Assembly: GCF_026339935.1 (NCBI RefSeq)
Contig: NZ_JAPEPX010000001.1
Location: 5,917,501-5,981,500 of the forward strand
Length of the DNA stretch: 64,000 bases
Direction of reading: 5' to 3'
DNA from: Streptomyces sp. NBC_01551
GTDB lineage: Bacteria; Actinomycetota; Actinomycetes; Streptomycetales; Streptomycetaceae
In this document: piece after piece, positions 35,379 to 44,235 of the stretch
How positions within the stretch are numbered: position 1 is the first letter of the stretch
How the letters are laid out: each line of letters begins with the position of its first letter
Notes under the pieces: generated by a model
What the model was told of the DNA's origin: nothing
Databases searched by the model: none
Seen by the model: the letters and a program-made list of their open reading frames with translations, nothing else
Position numbers and translations under genes: made by a program

Positions 35379-35454
35379 CCGTCTGCCCAATCAGTGTGTG
35401 CCCTCATTACCGCGAGGCCAGTTCCAATCGCGGCGAAAAACGTGCTTTTTGTCC

Positions 35455-35464
35455 GTAATATCAC
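35455..35464. promoter_or_regulatory. GTAATATCAC motif, copy B promoter
   Basis: Same motif and TGTCC context as at 28747-28756, located 77 bp upstream of TPR-CHAT B and 91 bp upstream of the truncated small gene. Confidence 0.4.
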
Positions 35465-35554
35465 AGACTATCCGTCGACTCCTCGGCAGTGTCCGGCGGC
35501 CCTCACCATGGACCAGCTCGACCCCGACAGCGAAGACCACAAAACGGGACAGCG

Positions 35555-35767
35555 ATGAATGCAGCCAGCGACCCACCCGACGGCCAGATCGGCCCGGCGT
35601 TGGCGTACGTATGCCAGCGGCTGGACTACCTGCGCGACCTTCTAGGTCCGGCCCAAGGCGCCGGGGGCGACCCACCTGTGCTACGTGCCCTCACCGCCGC
35701 CGTCACCGCTGCCCAGCAACCCGGGTTGAATGAGCTCTGGGGCCTGCTGCAAGGCGCTCCACCAAGC
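35555..35767 (+). pseudogene. Truncated copy of the small Cys-motif protein gene
   Basis: ATG 35555 (GGGA upstream) opens a frame MNAASDPPDGQIGPALAYVC... that follows the copy A protein for about 70 residues to LWGLLQGAP. It then runs into the complement of another gene and ends at 35884, so the Cys-containing C-terminus is missing. The membrane-protein gene is absent as well. This marks the right end of the duplication. Confidence 0.75.
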
Positions 35768-36524
35768 GCGGGCGCGAGCGGCTGGGTGACGTACATGCGG
35801 TCGATCCGGTCGTCGGTGCCTGTCGGCAGCAGCAGCGCCTCGTCCTTGGTCTGCTCGTACAGGTGCCAGGCCACGTCGACGTAGCCGCAGCGCTCCACCA
35901 TCCACGCCACGCGGCGTCGGGCACCGGGGCCGACGGGTCGTCGGGGGAGGTGAGGAGGGTGCGGGCGGCGAGGTTGTAGGGCCTCATCTGGTCGAAGAGG
36001 GGATTCGGGCCGAAGGCCGGGGGGTAGTTGAAGTCGCCGATCAGCATGCCGAAAGGTCCGTACCGCATCCCGCGCGTTGCCAGCAGCTTCGCCTCGACCA
36101 GCGCGTTGTCGGCGGAGTGTGGGTCCAGGTGCAGCGGGAGGACGGCCAGCGGCTTGGGCAGGCCGACGTCGAAAGTGGCGACCCCGGCGCCGTGGGTGGT
36201 GTTGAACCAGAAGTCGTCGTTCCATCGCAGCCAACGGCCCATGGTCTCGGGCCTGTAGAGCAGGCCGGGCCGGTAGCCGCTCTTGGAGTGCGGCAGCGGC
36301 AGCGCGTCCATGTCCAGGTCCCGCATGGCACGTCCGAGCTGCTTGTGCCCGTACAGGTTCCAGCCGGCGCACTCGTTCAGCGCGACCATGTCCGCGGGCG
36401 CCCCGATGGAGGCTATCCGCTCGGTGACAGCGGGCCAGCGGTCCTCCGGGTTGCCGTCGCCGTCCTTGAGGGCGCCGTGACCGAGATTCTGGAAGACGAT
36501 CCGGATGATCTTGCTATGCGGCAT
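35768..36524 (-). pseudogene. Endonuclease/exonuclease/phosphatase-family gene, frameshifted and 3'-truncated
   Basis: ATG 36524 starts MPHSKIIRIVFQNLGHGALK; ALNECAGWN (catalytic Glu) and MLIGDFNYPP (G-D-F-N) mark it as a metal-dependent phosphoesterase of the EEP fold (DNase I-like). After SPDDPSAP near 35928 the frame becomes implausible. Adding one base there restores RRVAWMVERCGYVDVAWHLY and DDRIDRMYVTQPLAPAL, where D-D-R-I-D is the motif carrying the catalytic Asp. Soon after, at 35767, the gene is cut by the duplicated segment, so its stop codon and final His motif (usually S-D-H) are lost. The gene is therefore damaged twice. Confidence 0.7.
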
Positions 36525-36618
36525 ACAGGACTCCATGACTGTCGTGCGCCGCATCGCCTCACAGAGCGTATTGCGGGGAGACCGGGCGGACAGATATCGG
36601 CGCGGGACGGTGGTCGTG

Positions 36619-37305
36619 TCAGAGCAGTTCGAGCTGGGTGGGCTGGGTGGCCTTCGGGGGCCGGCTTGCGACACGCACGAGGTGAGCGACGCTGCTGATC
36701 TGGCGGCCGGATGCAGCCTCGCCCAGCAGCGTGCGCAGGAGCACCTCGGTGACGGTGACGTCGTCCATGGCCCGGTGCCGGTGTGCCGGCTGGGGAATCC
36801 CGAAGCGGTCCAGCAGCGCGTCGAGGGAGTAGGAGGGGAGACCTGGCGCGACGTGCTTGGCCAGCAGCAGGGTGTCGATGATCCGGGTGCGGGCCATCCG
36901 CGGGCATGCCGTGCGGTAGGCGTAAAGGATGGACCCTTCCGTCGGCGCATGATGCGCGACTAGGAGCAGAGGCGGCTCGGGTAGCGCCCCGTCCAGCCCG
37001 TTCAGCACCACGGCTGCGGGCGGCGCCTGGGCGACGTCGCGCAGCGTGATCCCGGTCTGCGCGGTATCGAAGGGTGTGATCGGCGCGTGCGCCGGCGGGT
37101 GGATCAACGAGGTGAAGGAGAACCCGGTAGGCAGTGGCCCCCGGCCGCGCTCGTACTTCAGGCCCAGCGCGGCCACCTCGATCGGCTCCGGCGGCGCCCC
37201 CTTCGGTGTGGTGCCCTCGAAGTCGAGTACCACGAAGTGGGTGTTGTGGAACAGCGCATCATCCTCGAGCTGCCCACCCGGCGGCCGGGGGTTGACTGCG
37301 TTCAT
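36619..37305 (-). CDS. DEDDh-type 3'-5' exonuclease
   Basis: Encodes 228 residues. The three exonuclease motifs are visible: HFVVLDFEGTTP (D-x-E), LLVAHHAPTEGSIL (A-x-x-E, where D is commoner), and RHRAMDDVTVTEVLL (H-x4-D). The length and order fit the DnaQ/RNase T family, which removes nucleotides from DNA or RNA 3' ends. It starts as ATGA overlapping the stop of the kinase gene upstream, so the two are co-translated. Its association with two APH-type kinases suggests a shared pathway rather than replication proofreading. Confidence 0.87.
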   Translation of the reverse strand: MNAVNPRPPGGQLEDDALFHNTHFVVLDFEGTTPKGAPPEPIEVAALGLKYERGRGPLPTGFSFTSLIHPPAHAPITPFDTAQTGITLRDVAQAPPAAVVLNGLDGALPEPPLLLVAHHAPTEGSILYAYRTACPRMARTRIIDTLLLAKHVAPGLPSYSLDALLDRFGIPQPAHRHRAMDDVTVTEVLLRTLLGEAASGRQISSVAHLVRVASRPPKATQPTQLELL

Positions 37306-38351
37306 GAGGTGCCCCTTGGACGCCCTGTTCCGGCGGCAAGAGCATTCTCAAGATCCGCCAGGTTCTCGATCAGGAGCCGGATGCTTCTCTGGCGTTCCGA
37401 CCAGTACCGTTGCAGGTCCGCATCGGCCTCGTCAGGGAGGTCGTACTCGGCGGTCGTGGCGCCGTAGAAGCTGAACAGCATGTACAACAGCGCGATCCGC
37501 GCGCAGTTGTGAACTTCGGCAACGGGCAGGGTCGGGTTCTCGGACCGGTAGGCGGCGGCCATCGCCAGCACGCAGTCGGCCCACTGGTCGGAGTTGGCGA
37601 GGGTGCGCGGGTCGCATGCCGCCCGCCCGAGCTCCCAGGCGGGCACCGCTCTGGCGGCGCGGAAGTCGATGACGCCGGTGACGACACCGGCCTGGACGAG
37701 CAGGTTGGTGCGACTGAAATCGGCGTGCAGGGCCTGCTCGACCAAGTCCTCGGGCAGATGGGCCCTCAGCCGGCCGACCTGGGTGTGCAGGTCTTCGCGC
37801 CGCTGGGCGATCTGGCCCTGCAGCTGGTCGAGGTTGTCGGCCTGCCAGCGGCGGGCTGTGTCCAGGACCGTGTCGCACTTGGCCAGGGCGTCTTCGACGG
37901 ACCCCGTACGCCATCGCACGTGCTGGTGGCGCCGGGGGAGAGGATAGGCAGCCAGGATCCGGTGCATCCGGCCCAGGATCATGCCGGTGTGCTCCGCGAG
38001 CGCCACCGTCATTGCCGAAGTCGCGACCTTCCCAGGAGCCTCCTCGATCACCGCCCATGGGCTGCCGTCGGCCAGACTGAGCAGATTGCCGTCCCGGTCG
38101 GGCCAAACCCTCGGTACCGGCAACCGTGCGGCTCGGCAGAACTCCGACATGTCCCATGCTGCGCGGGCCGCTTCCAGATCAGCGGTCGCCGGGTACTCCT
38201 TGGCGAAGAGCCGTTGACCGCTGGACGTCACCACGCGCCAGTTGACGGTGTCGGTGCCCATCGGCACTTGCTCGACGGTCTCGGCCTCGATGCCGTACCG
38301 GTCGGCCAGCACCTCGGCTGTCATTTCGTCCTCCCAGTTCATCTCCTCCAT
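37302..38351 (-). CDS. APH-fold phosphotransferase
   Basis: Encodes 349 residues from ATG 38351 (AGGAGG eleven bases upstream). A GTG at 38360 overlaps the stop of the upstream gene as GTGA and is an alternative start three residues longer. The catalytic loop is ALHADFSRTNLL (H-x-D-x4-N) and the metal-binding Asp lies in VTGVIDFRAARAVP, the pattern of aminoglycoside/choline/homoserine kinases. WRVVTSSGQRLFAKEY carries the nucleotide-binding Lys. It lies between a second APH-type kinase and the exonuclease. The substrate (an antibiotic, a sugar or a nucleoside) is unknown. Confidence 0.85.
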   Translation of the reverse strand: MEEMNWEDEMTAEVLADRYGIEAETVEQVPMGTDTVNWRVVTSSGQRLFAKEYPATADLEAARAAWDMSEFCRAARLPVPRVWPDRDGNLLSLADGSPWAVIEEAPGKVATSAMTVALAEHTGMILGRMHRILAAYPLPRRHQHVRWRTGSVEDALAKCDTVLDTARRWQADNLDQLQGQIAQRREDLHTQVGRLRAHLPEDLVEQALHADFSRTNLLVQAGVVTGVIDFRAARAVPAWELGRAACDPRTLANSDQWADCVLAMAAAYRSENPTLPVAEVHNCARIALLYMLFSFYGATTAEYDLPDEADADLQRYWSERQRSIRLLIENLADLENALAAGTGRPRGTS

Positions 38352-38356
38352 GGCGG

Positions 38357-39259
38357 TCACCGCCTCCTGGACGGGGAGCGCATGAGGCCGTGGTTGTAGT
38401 GGGCCCGGAGGTTTTCGAGCATGGTGTGGGCCGCGTCGACGGTCTCCACGTCCTGGTGTTCCAGGCCCCACTTCAGGGCGCTCACGGCGTCCTGGGCGCC
38501 GTACGCGATACATGCGTGCCGCTCGGCCGGGGTGAGGTCGCGCCCGAAGCCGTCATAGAAGGCGGCGCGGACTTTGGGGCGGGAGGCGAGGATGCGCAGC
38601 TGGAGGCGGGGGAGATCGCGCTTCACGGCGGGCTCGACGCAGGTCCGCTCGAAGTCGATCAGCCGCAGGATCCGTGTGGTGCTGTCCCACAGCCAGTTCC
38701 TGGGCTGGTAGTCGGCGTGGCACACCTGCGCTGGCAGCGCGCCGGGACGCTCCTGGGTGAGGTGGCGCAGCATCGCCGTGACGTCGGCGGGCAGGTAGAG
38801 CGCGGCGTCGTTGAGCATCTTCTCGACGGCAGCCTCCCACTCGTCCTCGCCCACGACCGCCTGGGTGAGCGTGTCGGTGGGGGCAGAGTGCAGCAGCGCG
38901 AGCAGGTAGCCGGCCTGCTGGTAAGCCTCCAGCTCGTCCTTGCCCTCCAGGGGGTGGCTGTGCATGCTCTTGCCGGCGACCGGGGTGATCACGATGGCTC
39001 GTGCTCCGGTATCGGCGGCGACCAGTGTGGGAGCGCGTCCCGCGCCGAGGTAGTGGGTCCAGCTCTGATAGGCGGCCACCTCGCGGCGGTGCCCCTTCGG
39101 TCGGGCATGCCGTTTGATGAACCACCGCTGACCGTCACTGCCTCGGACTTCCCAGATCTGGGGACGGTCGGGGCCGGGCCACGAATGCTCTGCAACGAGC
39201 TCGAACTCGCCGACCGCCGTAGTGACGAGGTCTTCGATCCTTGCGGGGATGTCGGTCAT
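38357..39259 (-). CDS. APH-fold phosphotransferase
   Basis: Encodes 300 residues from ATG 39259. The catalytic loop is QVCHADYQPRNWLW (H-x-D-x4-N) and the metal-binding site ILRLIDFERTCVEP. The ATP-binding Lys is in QRWFIKRHARPKGH. Length is normal for the aminoglycoside-phosphotransferase family. It is not a close copy of the next gene: the two share only the fold motifs. It is the first of three overlapping genes (kinase, kinase, exonuclease). No resistance phenotype can be inferred. Confidence 0.87.
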   Translation of the reverse strand: MTDIPARIEDLVTTAVGEFELVAEHSWPGPDRPQIWEVRGSDGQRWFIKRHARPKGHRREVAAYQSWTHYLGAGRAPTLVAADTGARAIVITPVAGKSMHSHPLEGKDELEAYQQAGYLLALLHSAPTDTLTQAVVGEDEWEAAVEKMLNDAALYLPADVTAMLRHLTQERPGALPAQVCHADYQPRNWLWDSTTRILRLIDFERTCVEPAVKRDLPRLQLRILASRPKVRAAFYDGFGRDLTPAERHACIAYGAQDAVSALKWGLEHQDVETVDAAHTMLENLRAHYNHGLMRSPSRRR

Positions 39260-39387
39260 GCCGTGCGGCCTTCCGGTTGGTCAGTCACCCAGGTTGATCA
39301 CGTGAAGTGATGAGTTGGGTGCATAGCGTGCTCTTGTTGTGTGGGTGTAGCTTGTCAGCGTCCACTGACAGCGCTGCTGGCGTCCGG

Positions 39388-39861
39388 TCACGCGACGCGG
39401 CGGCCACCAGTTCCGTTGGATGCGTCGAGCACTCCGAACTGCCATCCGAGCGTGACCAGATGCGGGTCGTGTTCGGCCCCCCAACGCCTGCGGAGCGTCC
39501 GGATCCTCTTCCTCATCGCGTCAAGCGACAGGCCGCAGTGCTGTGCGATCTCGGCGTAGGTGCCGTCCAGGGCGAGAGACCAGAGGATCTTGGTCTCGGT
39601 GGCGTCGACGCCACCGGGCGGTGGCGCCGTCTGTTCTGGTCGGGGCAGCTGTTCGGTGACGTAGCAGGCGTGGAGCAGCGCGTGGCGGTGCCGTACGCCG
39701 GCCCGCCGGTTGCCGTGCGACATCTGGATGGCGATGGTGCCCTCGGACAGGCTGAGTTCAGCCGCCGCCTTGGCGGTGCTCATGCCCTGGGCGAGCTTGC
39801 CGACGATCTTCACCTGCGCGGGGGTCGGATGCGAGGCGGTCGTGGCGGGCTGTGTGGACAT
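39388..39861 (-). CDS. LuxR-type regulator with two helix-turn-helix segments
   Basis: Encodes 157 residues from ATG 39861 with GGAAGG eight bases upstream. Residues 12-60 form a LuxR/GerE-like helix-turn-helix (TPAQVKIVGKLAQGMSTAKA ... LSLSEGTIAIQMS). A second one lies at 105-135 (YAEIAQHCGLSLDAMRKRIR). Between them is ALLHACYVTEQLPRPEQ. There is no receiver or ligand domain. A paralogue with the same architecture is at 50206-50691. Both lie near kinase-like genes and may control them. Confidence 0.8.
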   Translation of the reverse strand: MSTQPATTASHPTPAQVKIVGKLAQGMSTAKAAAELSLSEGTIAIQMSHGNRRAGVRHRHALLHACYVTEQLPRPEQTAPPPGGVDATETKILWSLALDGTYAEIAQHCGLSLDAMRKRIRTLRRRWGAEHDPHLVTLGWQFGVLDASNGTGGRRVA

Positions 39862-39967
39862 GGGACGGGCCTTCCGTAGCGGTGGTGGTGGCTCGGCATG
39901 CTGGTTGGGCAGGCCCCGGCCGAGGGGGGAACTCTCCCGGCCGGGGCCTGGTCTCGGTGGCGCGCGG

Positions 39968-41413
39968 TCAGGCGCGGGTGAACCAGCGGGCCTGCTCCGC
40001 GTCGGTGACCGTGCTGCGGTGGTGGTCGAGTTCGAGCTGCGCGAGGTGGGCGTAGTGATCGACCACCCCCTTCCCGAACGCTTCCTGGGCAACGGGGCTG
40101 TGCCGGAAGGCGGAGCGGGCCTGGCCGAGGGTCAGGGGCAGCATGGGCAGGTCGGTGGCCTCGTAGGCGTTGGCGGTGCAGGGCGCCGGCGGCGTGAGCT
40201 GCCGCTCGATGCCGTGGGTGATCGCCGCGATGGCCGCGGACAGGGCGAGGTAGGGGTTCGCGTCGGCTCCCGGTACGCGGACCTCCAGGTGCAGACCCGT
40301 TCCATGCCCGGCGACGCGTACCGCGCACGTCCGGTTGTCCCAGCCCCATGTCATGGCGGTCGGGGCGAAAGAACCGGGCACATAGCGCTTGTACGAGTTG
40401 GTGTTCGGCGCGTACAGCGGTGCGAGCCCGGGCAGGGCCGCCAGGAGGCCGGCGACGGCCTGCTCTCCTATCTCCGAGAGCCGTCCGTCCGGATGGTTGA
40501 TCATGGGGTTGCCGCTGCGCGTGAGGGAGATGTGCAGGTGGAGGCCACTGACCAGGCCGGTCTGGGGGGAGGCCATGAAGGTGGCCGTCATGCTGGAGCG
40601 GCCGGCCAGGGTGCGTACCGCGTGCTTGAAGACGAGGTGGTTGTCGCACGCGGGCAGCGCGGGACCGTAGGGAAAGGTGACCTCCACCTGGCCCGGCGCG
40701 CCTTCCGTCTTGACCGCCTCCACCGGCATGCCCGCCTTGGCCAGCGAGCCCTGGAGCCGACGGAAGAACCGGTCGGCCTCCGGCGAGTGGTCGAGGGCGT
40801 AGTCCAGGTTCTCCTCCGTCACGGGGACGAGGCCCTCGTGGCCGACCCGGGCGGCACGGGAGTAGCTGCCGTGGTAGAGCACGAACTCGGTCTCCAGCCC
40901 GGCCTGGGCGTGCAGTCCGTGAGCGGCCAGGCGAGTCAGCTGGTGGCGCAGGATCTGCCGGGGTGCGACCGCGATGGGATCCTCGTCGAGGTCGACGGCG
41001 TTGCCGAGGACCAGCGCGGTGCGTGGCACCCACGGCAGGATCCGCAGGGTCGAGGGATCCGGCACGACCGTCAGGTCCTCGTACCCACTCGCCCAGGACG
41101 TGAGCGCGTAGCCGTCGGACGGCGTCATGTCGGCGTCGGTGGCCAGGATGTACGCGCACATCTCGGCGCCGCCGTCGAGTACACGGTCGAGGAAGTGCCG
41201 CGCCCCGTACCGCTTGCCCTTCAGGCGGCCCTGCAGGTCCGGTACGGCGAGGAGCACGGTGTCGATCAGTCCGGCGCCGACAGCCTTGCGCAGTTCGTCG
41301 ACGTTGAACGCACGGGCCGGCCGCTGGCTGGCGGTCGACGTAGTCTCGGCGTCGCGCTGCACTGTGGTGCTCGGGCGCGATGCCGTTTCGGCAGAGGTGG
41401 GCTGAGGTGTCAT
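39968..41413 (-). CDS. Glutamine-synthetase-like gamma-glutamyl ligase
   Basis: Encodes 481 residues. The glutamine synthetase fold motifs are present: AGLETEFVLYHGSYS (metal-binding Glu), GLHLHISLTRSGNP (His for metal/ATP), NSYKRYVPGSFAPTAMTWGW (the N-S-Y-K-R loop and ATP-binding region) and RVPGADANPYLALSAAIAA. Proteins with this sequence pattern belong to the GlnA-like group (GlnA3/GlnA4 type in streptomycetes), which glutamylate polyamines or ethanolamine rather than ammonia; which substrate applies here is unknown. The ATG overlaps the stop of the permease gene by one base (TAATG), so uptake and ligation are coupled. Confidence 0.88.
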   Translation of the reverse strand: MTPQPTSAETASRPSTTVQRDAETTSTASQRPARAFNVDELRKAVGAGLIDTVLLAVPDLQGRLKGKRYGARHFLDRVLDGGAEMCAYILATDADMTPSDGYALTSWASGYEDLTVVPDPSTLRILPWVPRTALVLGNAVDLDEDPIAVAPRQILRHQLTRLAAHGLHAQAGLETEFVLYHGSYSRAARVGHEGLVPVTEENLDYALDHSPEADRFFRRLQGSLAKAGMPVEAVKTEGAPGQVEVTFPYGPALPACDNHLVFKHAVRTLAGRSSMTATFMASPQTGLVSGLHLHISLTRSGNPMINHPDGRLSEIGEQAVAGLLAALPGLAPLYAPNTNSYKRYVPGSFAPTAMTWGWDNRTCAVRVAGHGTGLHLEVRVPGADANPYLALSAAIAAITHGIERQLTPPAPCTANAYEATDLPMLPLTLGQARSAFRHSPVAQEAFGKGVVDHYAHLAQLELDHHRSTVTDAEQARWFTRA

Positions 41414-42948
41414 TACACGACCTCTTCCTGGATCTTGGCCATGTCCGAGCCGGCGTCGGCGGCCGCGGTCGGCACCTTGTAGTCACGCCCCGACTTCCGC
41501 CACCACAGGGCGGCCAGGGCGAGGACAACCAGCAGGGCAATGGGCGCGTAGTTGAACGTCGTCACGGAGACGAGTCCGGCCTCGGGGCGGGTCTGGGGGA
41601 GGCAGAACAGCACGGTCACGAAGACCACCCAGGCCACGGCGACCACGCCGATGGGCACGCCCCAGCGGCCAAGGTTCCAAGGGCCAGGCTGGAAGCGGTG
41701 ACGGTTGCGGATCCGCAGATAGATCGGGATCGCGTACGCGGGGGTGATCCCGATGACGTTGATCGCGGTGACAGCGGCGTACGCGGTCGGGCTGTACAGC
41801 GACGGCAGCGCCAGGACTGCGGCAACGCCGACCGACAGCCACACCGCGCGGGTCGGAGTGCCGGTGCGGGCGTCGACGTGACGCCACAGCTTCGACCCGG
41901 GCAGCGCGCCGTCCCGGGAGAAGGCGAACACCATCCGGCTGGCGGCGGCCGTCGCGGCGTTGCCGCAGAACAGCTGCGCGACGACGACCACCACCAGCAG
42001 CGCCTTCGCTCCAGAGATACCGAGGGCGTCGAGGAAAATCTGCGCCGGCGGCACCCCAGTAGCGGTGGCCTGGGCGGCAGCGTAGTCCTGGATCGCGAAG
42101 GTCAGCCCGGTCATCAGGACGAACCCAGCCAGCCATGACCAGCCGATCGCACGCATGATCCCGCGGGCAGCGGAGACCTGCGCGTTGGTGGTCTCCTCCG
42201 ACAGGTGCGCGGAGGCGTCGTACCCACAGAGGGTGTACTGGGCGAGCAGCAACCCGATCAGCACCACGTACAGCGAGCTGGACCAACCGGTGTTGTTGAC
42301 GAACTCCCCGAACACGAAGGACGGCGACTGGTGATGCGAGGGCACGATCGCCAGGACGCCGACGATCAAGGCGACCCCGCCCAGGTGCCACCACACGCTA
42401 ATGGAGTTCAGGATGCTGACCAGCCGGACACCGAAGAGGTTGAGGGTGGCGTGCAGCGTGAGGATGCAGAAGTAGATCGCCATGATCTTGCCCGGCGTCG
42501 GGACGAGCCCGAACTGCAGGTTCAAGAAGGCACCGGTAAACAGCGCGGCGCCGTAGTCGATGCCGGCGATGGCGCCGAGCAACCCCAGCAGGTTCAGCCA
42601 GCCGGTGTACCAGCCCCACTTGCGGCCGCCGAGCCGCTCGGCCTGGTAGTACAGGGCGCCGGAGGTGGGATAGGCGGAGGTGACCTCGGCCATCCCGGCC
42701 CCCACGAGCATCACCATCGCGCCGACGACGACCCAGCCCCACATCATTACGGCGGGGCCTCCGGTCCCGAGACCGAAGCCGTACAGGGTCATGCAGCCGC
42801 TCAGCACGGAGATTACCGAGAAGCTGATGGCGAAGTTGCCGAACGGGCCCATGCGGCGGGCCAGCACCGGCTCGTAGCCGAGTTCCCGAAGGAACGCGTC
42901 GTCGGCTGTGGTCCCGGTGGCGCGGTCAGACCGGCGTATTGGTAACAC
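41413..42948 (-). CDS. APC-family amino acid/amine permease
   Basis: Encodes 511 residues from GTG 42948 with GGAGGA five bases upstream; the longer frame to 43173 has no conserved sequence. It has about twelve hydrophobic helices. The first contains FGNFAISFSVISVLSGCMTL, the unwound substrate-binding region typical of amino acid-polyamine-organocation transporters. AQYTLCGYDASAHLSEETTN is the conserved APC segment in helix 6 and the following loop. Coupled to a glutamine-synthetase-like ligase, it likely imports the amine or amino acid that the ligase glutamylates. Confidence 0.9.
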   Translation of the reverse strand: MLPIRRSDRATGTTADDAFLRELGYEPVLARRMGPFGNFAISFSVISVLSGCMTLYGFGLGTGGPAVMMWGWVVVGAMVMLVGAGMAEVTSAYPTSGALYYQAERLGGRKWGWYTGWLNLLGLLGAIAGIDYGAALFTGAFLNLQFGLVPTPGKIMAIYFCILTLHATLNLFGVRLVSILNSISVWWHLGGVALIVGVLAIVPSHHQSPSFVFGEFVNNTGWSSSLYVVLIGLLLAQYTLCGYDASAHLSEETTNAQVSAARGIMRAIGWSWLAGFVLMTGLTFAIQDYAAAQATATGVPPAQIFLDALGISGAKALLVVVVVAQLFCGNAATAAASRMVFAFSRDGALPGSKLWRHVDARTGTPTRAVWLSVGVAAVLALPSLYSPTAYAAVTAINVIGITPAYAIPIYLRIRNRHRFQPGPWNLGRWGVPIGVVAVAWVVFVTVLFCLPQTRPEAGLVSVTTFNYAPIALLVVLALAALWWRKSGRDYKVPTAAADAGSDMAKIQEEVV

Positions 42949-43024
42949 TGGGGTCCTCCGTAGGAGATGGGTGGAACGGATACGGGGAGTCAGAAGTGGG
43001 CAAAGGGGCGCGGTCTGGCCGATG

Positions 43025-44041
43025 TCAGCGCGATGGCTCGGCGCGAGGCGCATGGGTACGAGCGAAGGACAAGGACTCCCGGCGGGCCCGCAGCAGTAGC
43101 GCTTCGCCGCCGTCGGGCCGACTCGGCTCCTCGTGGACAGACGCCCACGGCTCGCGGGCGGCGTACGCGTCAACCGCCGTGAACACTTCGGCGGCCTCCA
43201 CGAACCGGTGGCCCGCCCACAAGGCGTACGCGAGGTGATGCAGATCCATCACCGACCGCACAGCAGGGTCTGACTCCCGGAACCAGTGGTGAAACGCCTT
43301 GAGCGTGTAGGTGATCGTTGGCTCGTCAGCCCACTGCCGCCGCCACAGCGGATCGCTGCGGTGCCAGTCGGACCGCTGTCGACACTGCTCGACCAACGCG
43401 TACAACGGCAACAGCAGCAGGGGAGAGCCCGCCGGAGTCCACGAGGCCACCCAGCGGCCGAAGTCGAACACCGAGGCGAGGGAAGCTGCCGCGGGGACAG
43501 GGCGCGCCAGCATGAACTGCAGCACCCGGTGGAACGCCTCCCGGTTATACGGATCGCGCTGACTGACCCCGTGCAGCAGCCCCCACGGCCCGGTCGGCAG
43601 CATCGGCTCCGCCGAGCGCTCACGGTGCTCCCGCCGCAACTGGCCCTCGTCGACCTGGGCGAGGGCGAGCAGACACACCCACGGCACCGGGTCCCGCGGC
43701 TCGCGATGCGCTGCCATCAGGGCGGCGTGCCGTGCTGCCACCTCCAGCGCCGCAGCACTTGCGTGCCGCTGGTGATGGGCGCGCAAGGCCCGCTCCACCG
43801 AAACGCGGGCACGCATCACCTGCGCGTCGTAGCTGTCCGGCTCCTCCGCCAGCCACACACCCACGACGTCGGAGTGGGCGGCCGCGACTGCCAGCACCTG
43901 CGTACGCGAGGTTCGCAGAGCCCAACGCTGACCGGTCACGGTCAGCAAGTCGCGCGCCGGTCTCCACCGGCCGGCCTGCAATTCGACCATGGCCATGCCG
44001 AGGGGCTCGTCCGTACCGGCCGGGTGGTACACCGGGCGCAT
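43025..44041 (-). CDS. Conserved hypothetical helical protein
   Basis: Encodes 338 residues from ATG 44041; an ATG at 44180 is an alternative 46 residues longer and neither has a clear ribosome-binding site. The sequence is helical with repeated Trp and Ala motifs (PLGMAMVELQAGRWRPARDL; ERALRAHHQRHASAAALEVA; RHAALMAAHREPRDPVPWVC), resembling TPR-like solenoids, but no clear repeats. No signal peptide or enzyme motif. Function unknown. It follows the permease region on the same strand with 76 bp between. Confidence 0.65.
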   Translation of the reverse strand: MRPVYHPAGTDEPLGMAMVELQAGRWRPARDLLTVTGQRWALRTSRTQVLAVAAAHSDVVGVWLAEEPDSYDAQVMRARVSVERALRAHHQRHASAAALEVAARHAALMAAHREPRDPVPWVCLLALAQVDEGQLRREHRERSAEPMLPTGPWGLLHGVSQRDPYNREAFHRVLQFMLARPVPAAASLASVFDFGRWVASWTPAGSPLLLLPLYALVEQCRQRSDWHRSDPLWRRQWADEPTITYTLKAFHHWFRESDPAVRSVMDLHHLAYALWAGHRFVEAAEVFTAVDAYAAREPWASVHEEPSRPDGGEALLLRARRESLSFARTHAPRAEPSR

Positions 44042-44235
44042 CAGCGCGCCCCGAGACCACGGTGGTCGCCGCTCACAGCCAACAGCCGGGAAAACTGAAG
44101 CCTCATGCTCTCGCTCGTGGCGCGGGAGAGCGTCATGCATTTCTCGGTCATCGAATGCTTCCTCGGCGAAGAGAGACATTGGTGGTGGACGGGGTTCGCT
44201 GCGCGGCAGGGAGTTACCGGGGACCGGCGTCTGCT

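Larger units (their letters stand above)
31903..35767. repeat. Long duplicated segment, copy B
   Basis: Counterpart of 24375-29014. It begins in the methyltransferase remnant (TGTAGGATCCGCG; GSEQ continues to about 32010 and is not translatable as a whole gene) and ends inside the small partner gene, where it joins the 3' part of a broken endonuclease/exonuclease/phosphatase gene. Confidence 0.82.

Noticed and set aside
44101..44180. Longer start at 44180 for the 43.0-44.0 kb hypothetical protein
   Set aside because: No ribosome-binding site and an acidic, low-complexity extension; kept only as an alternative.
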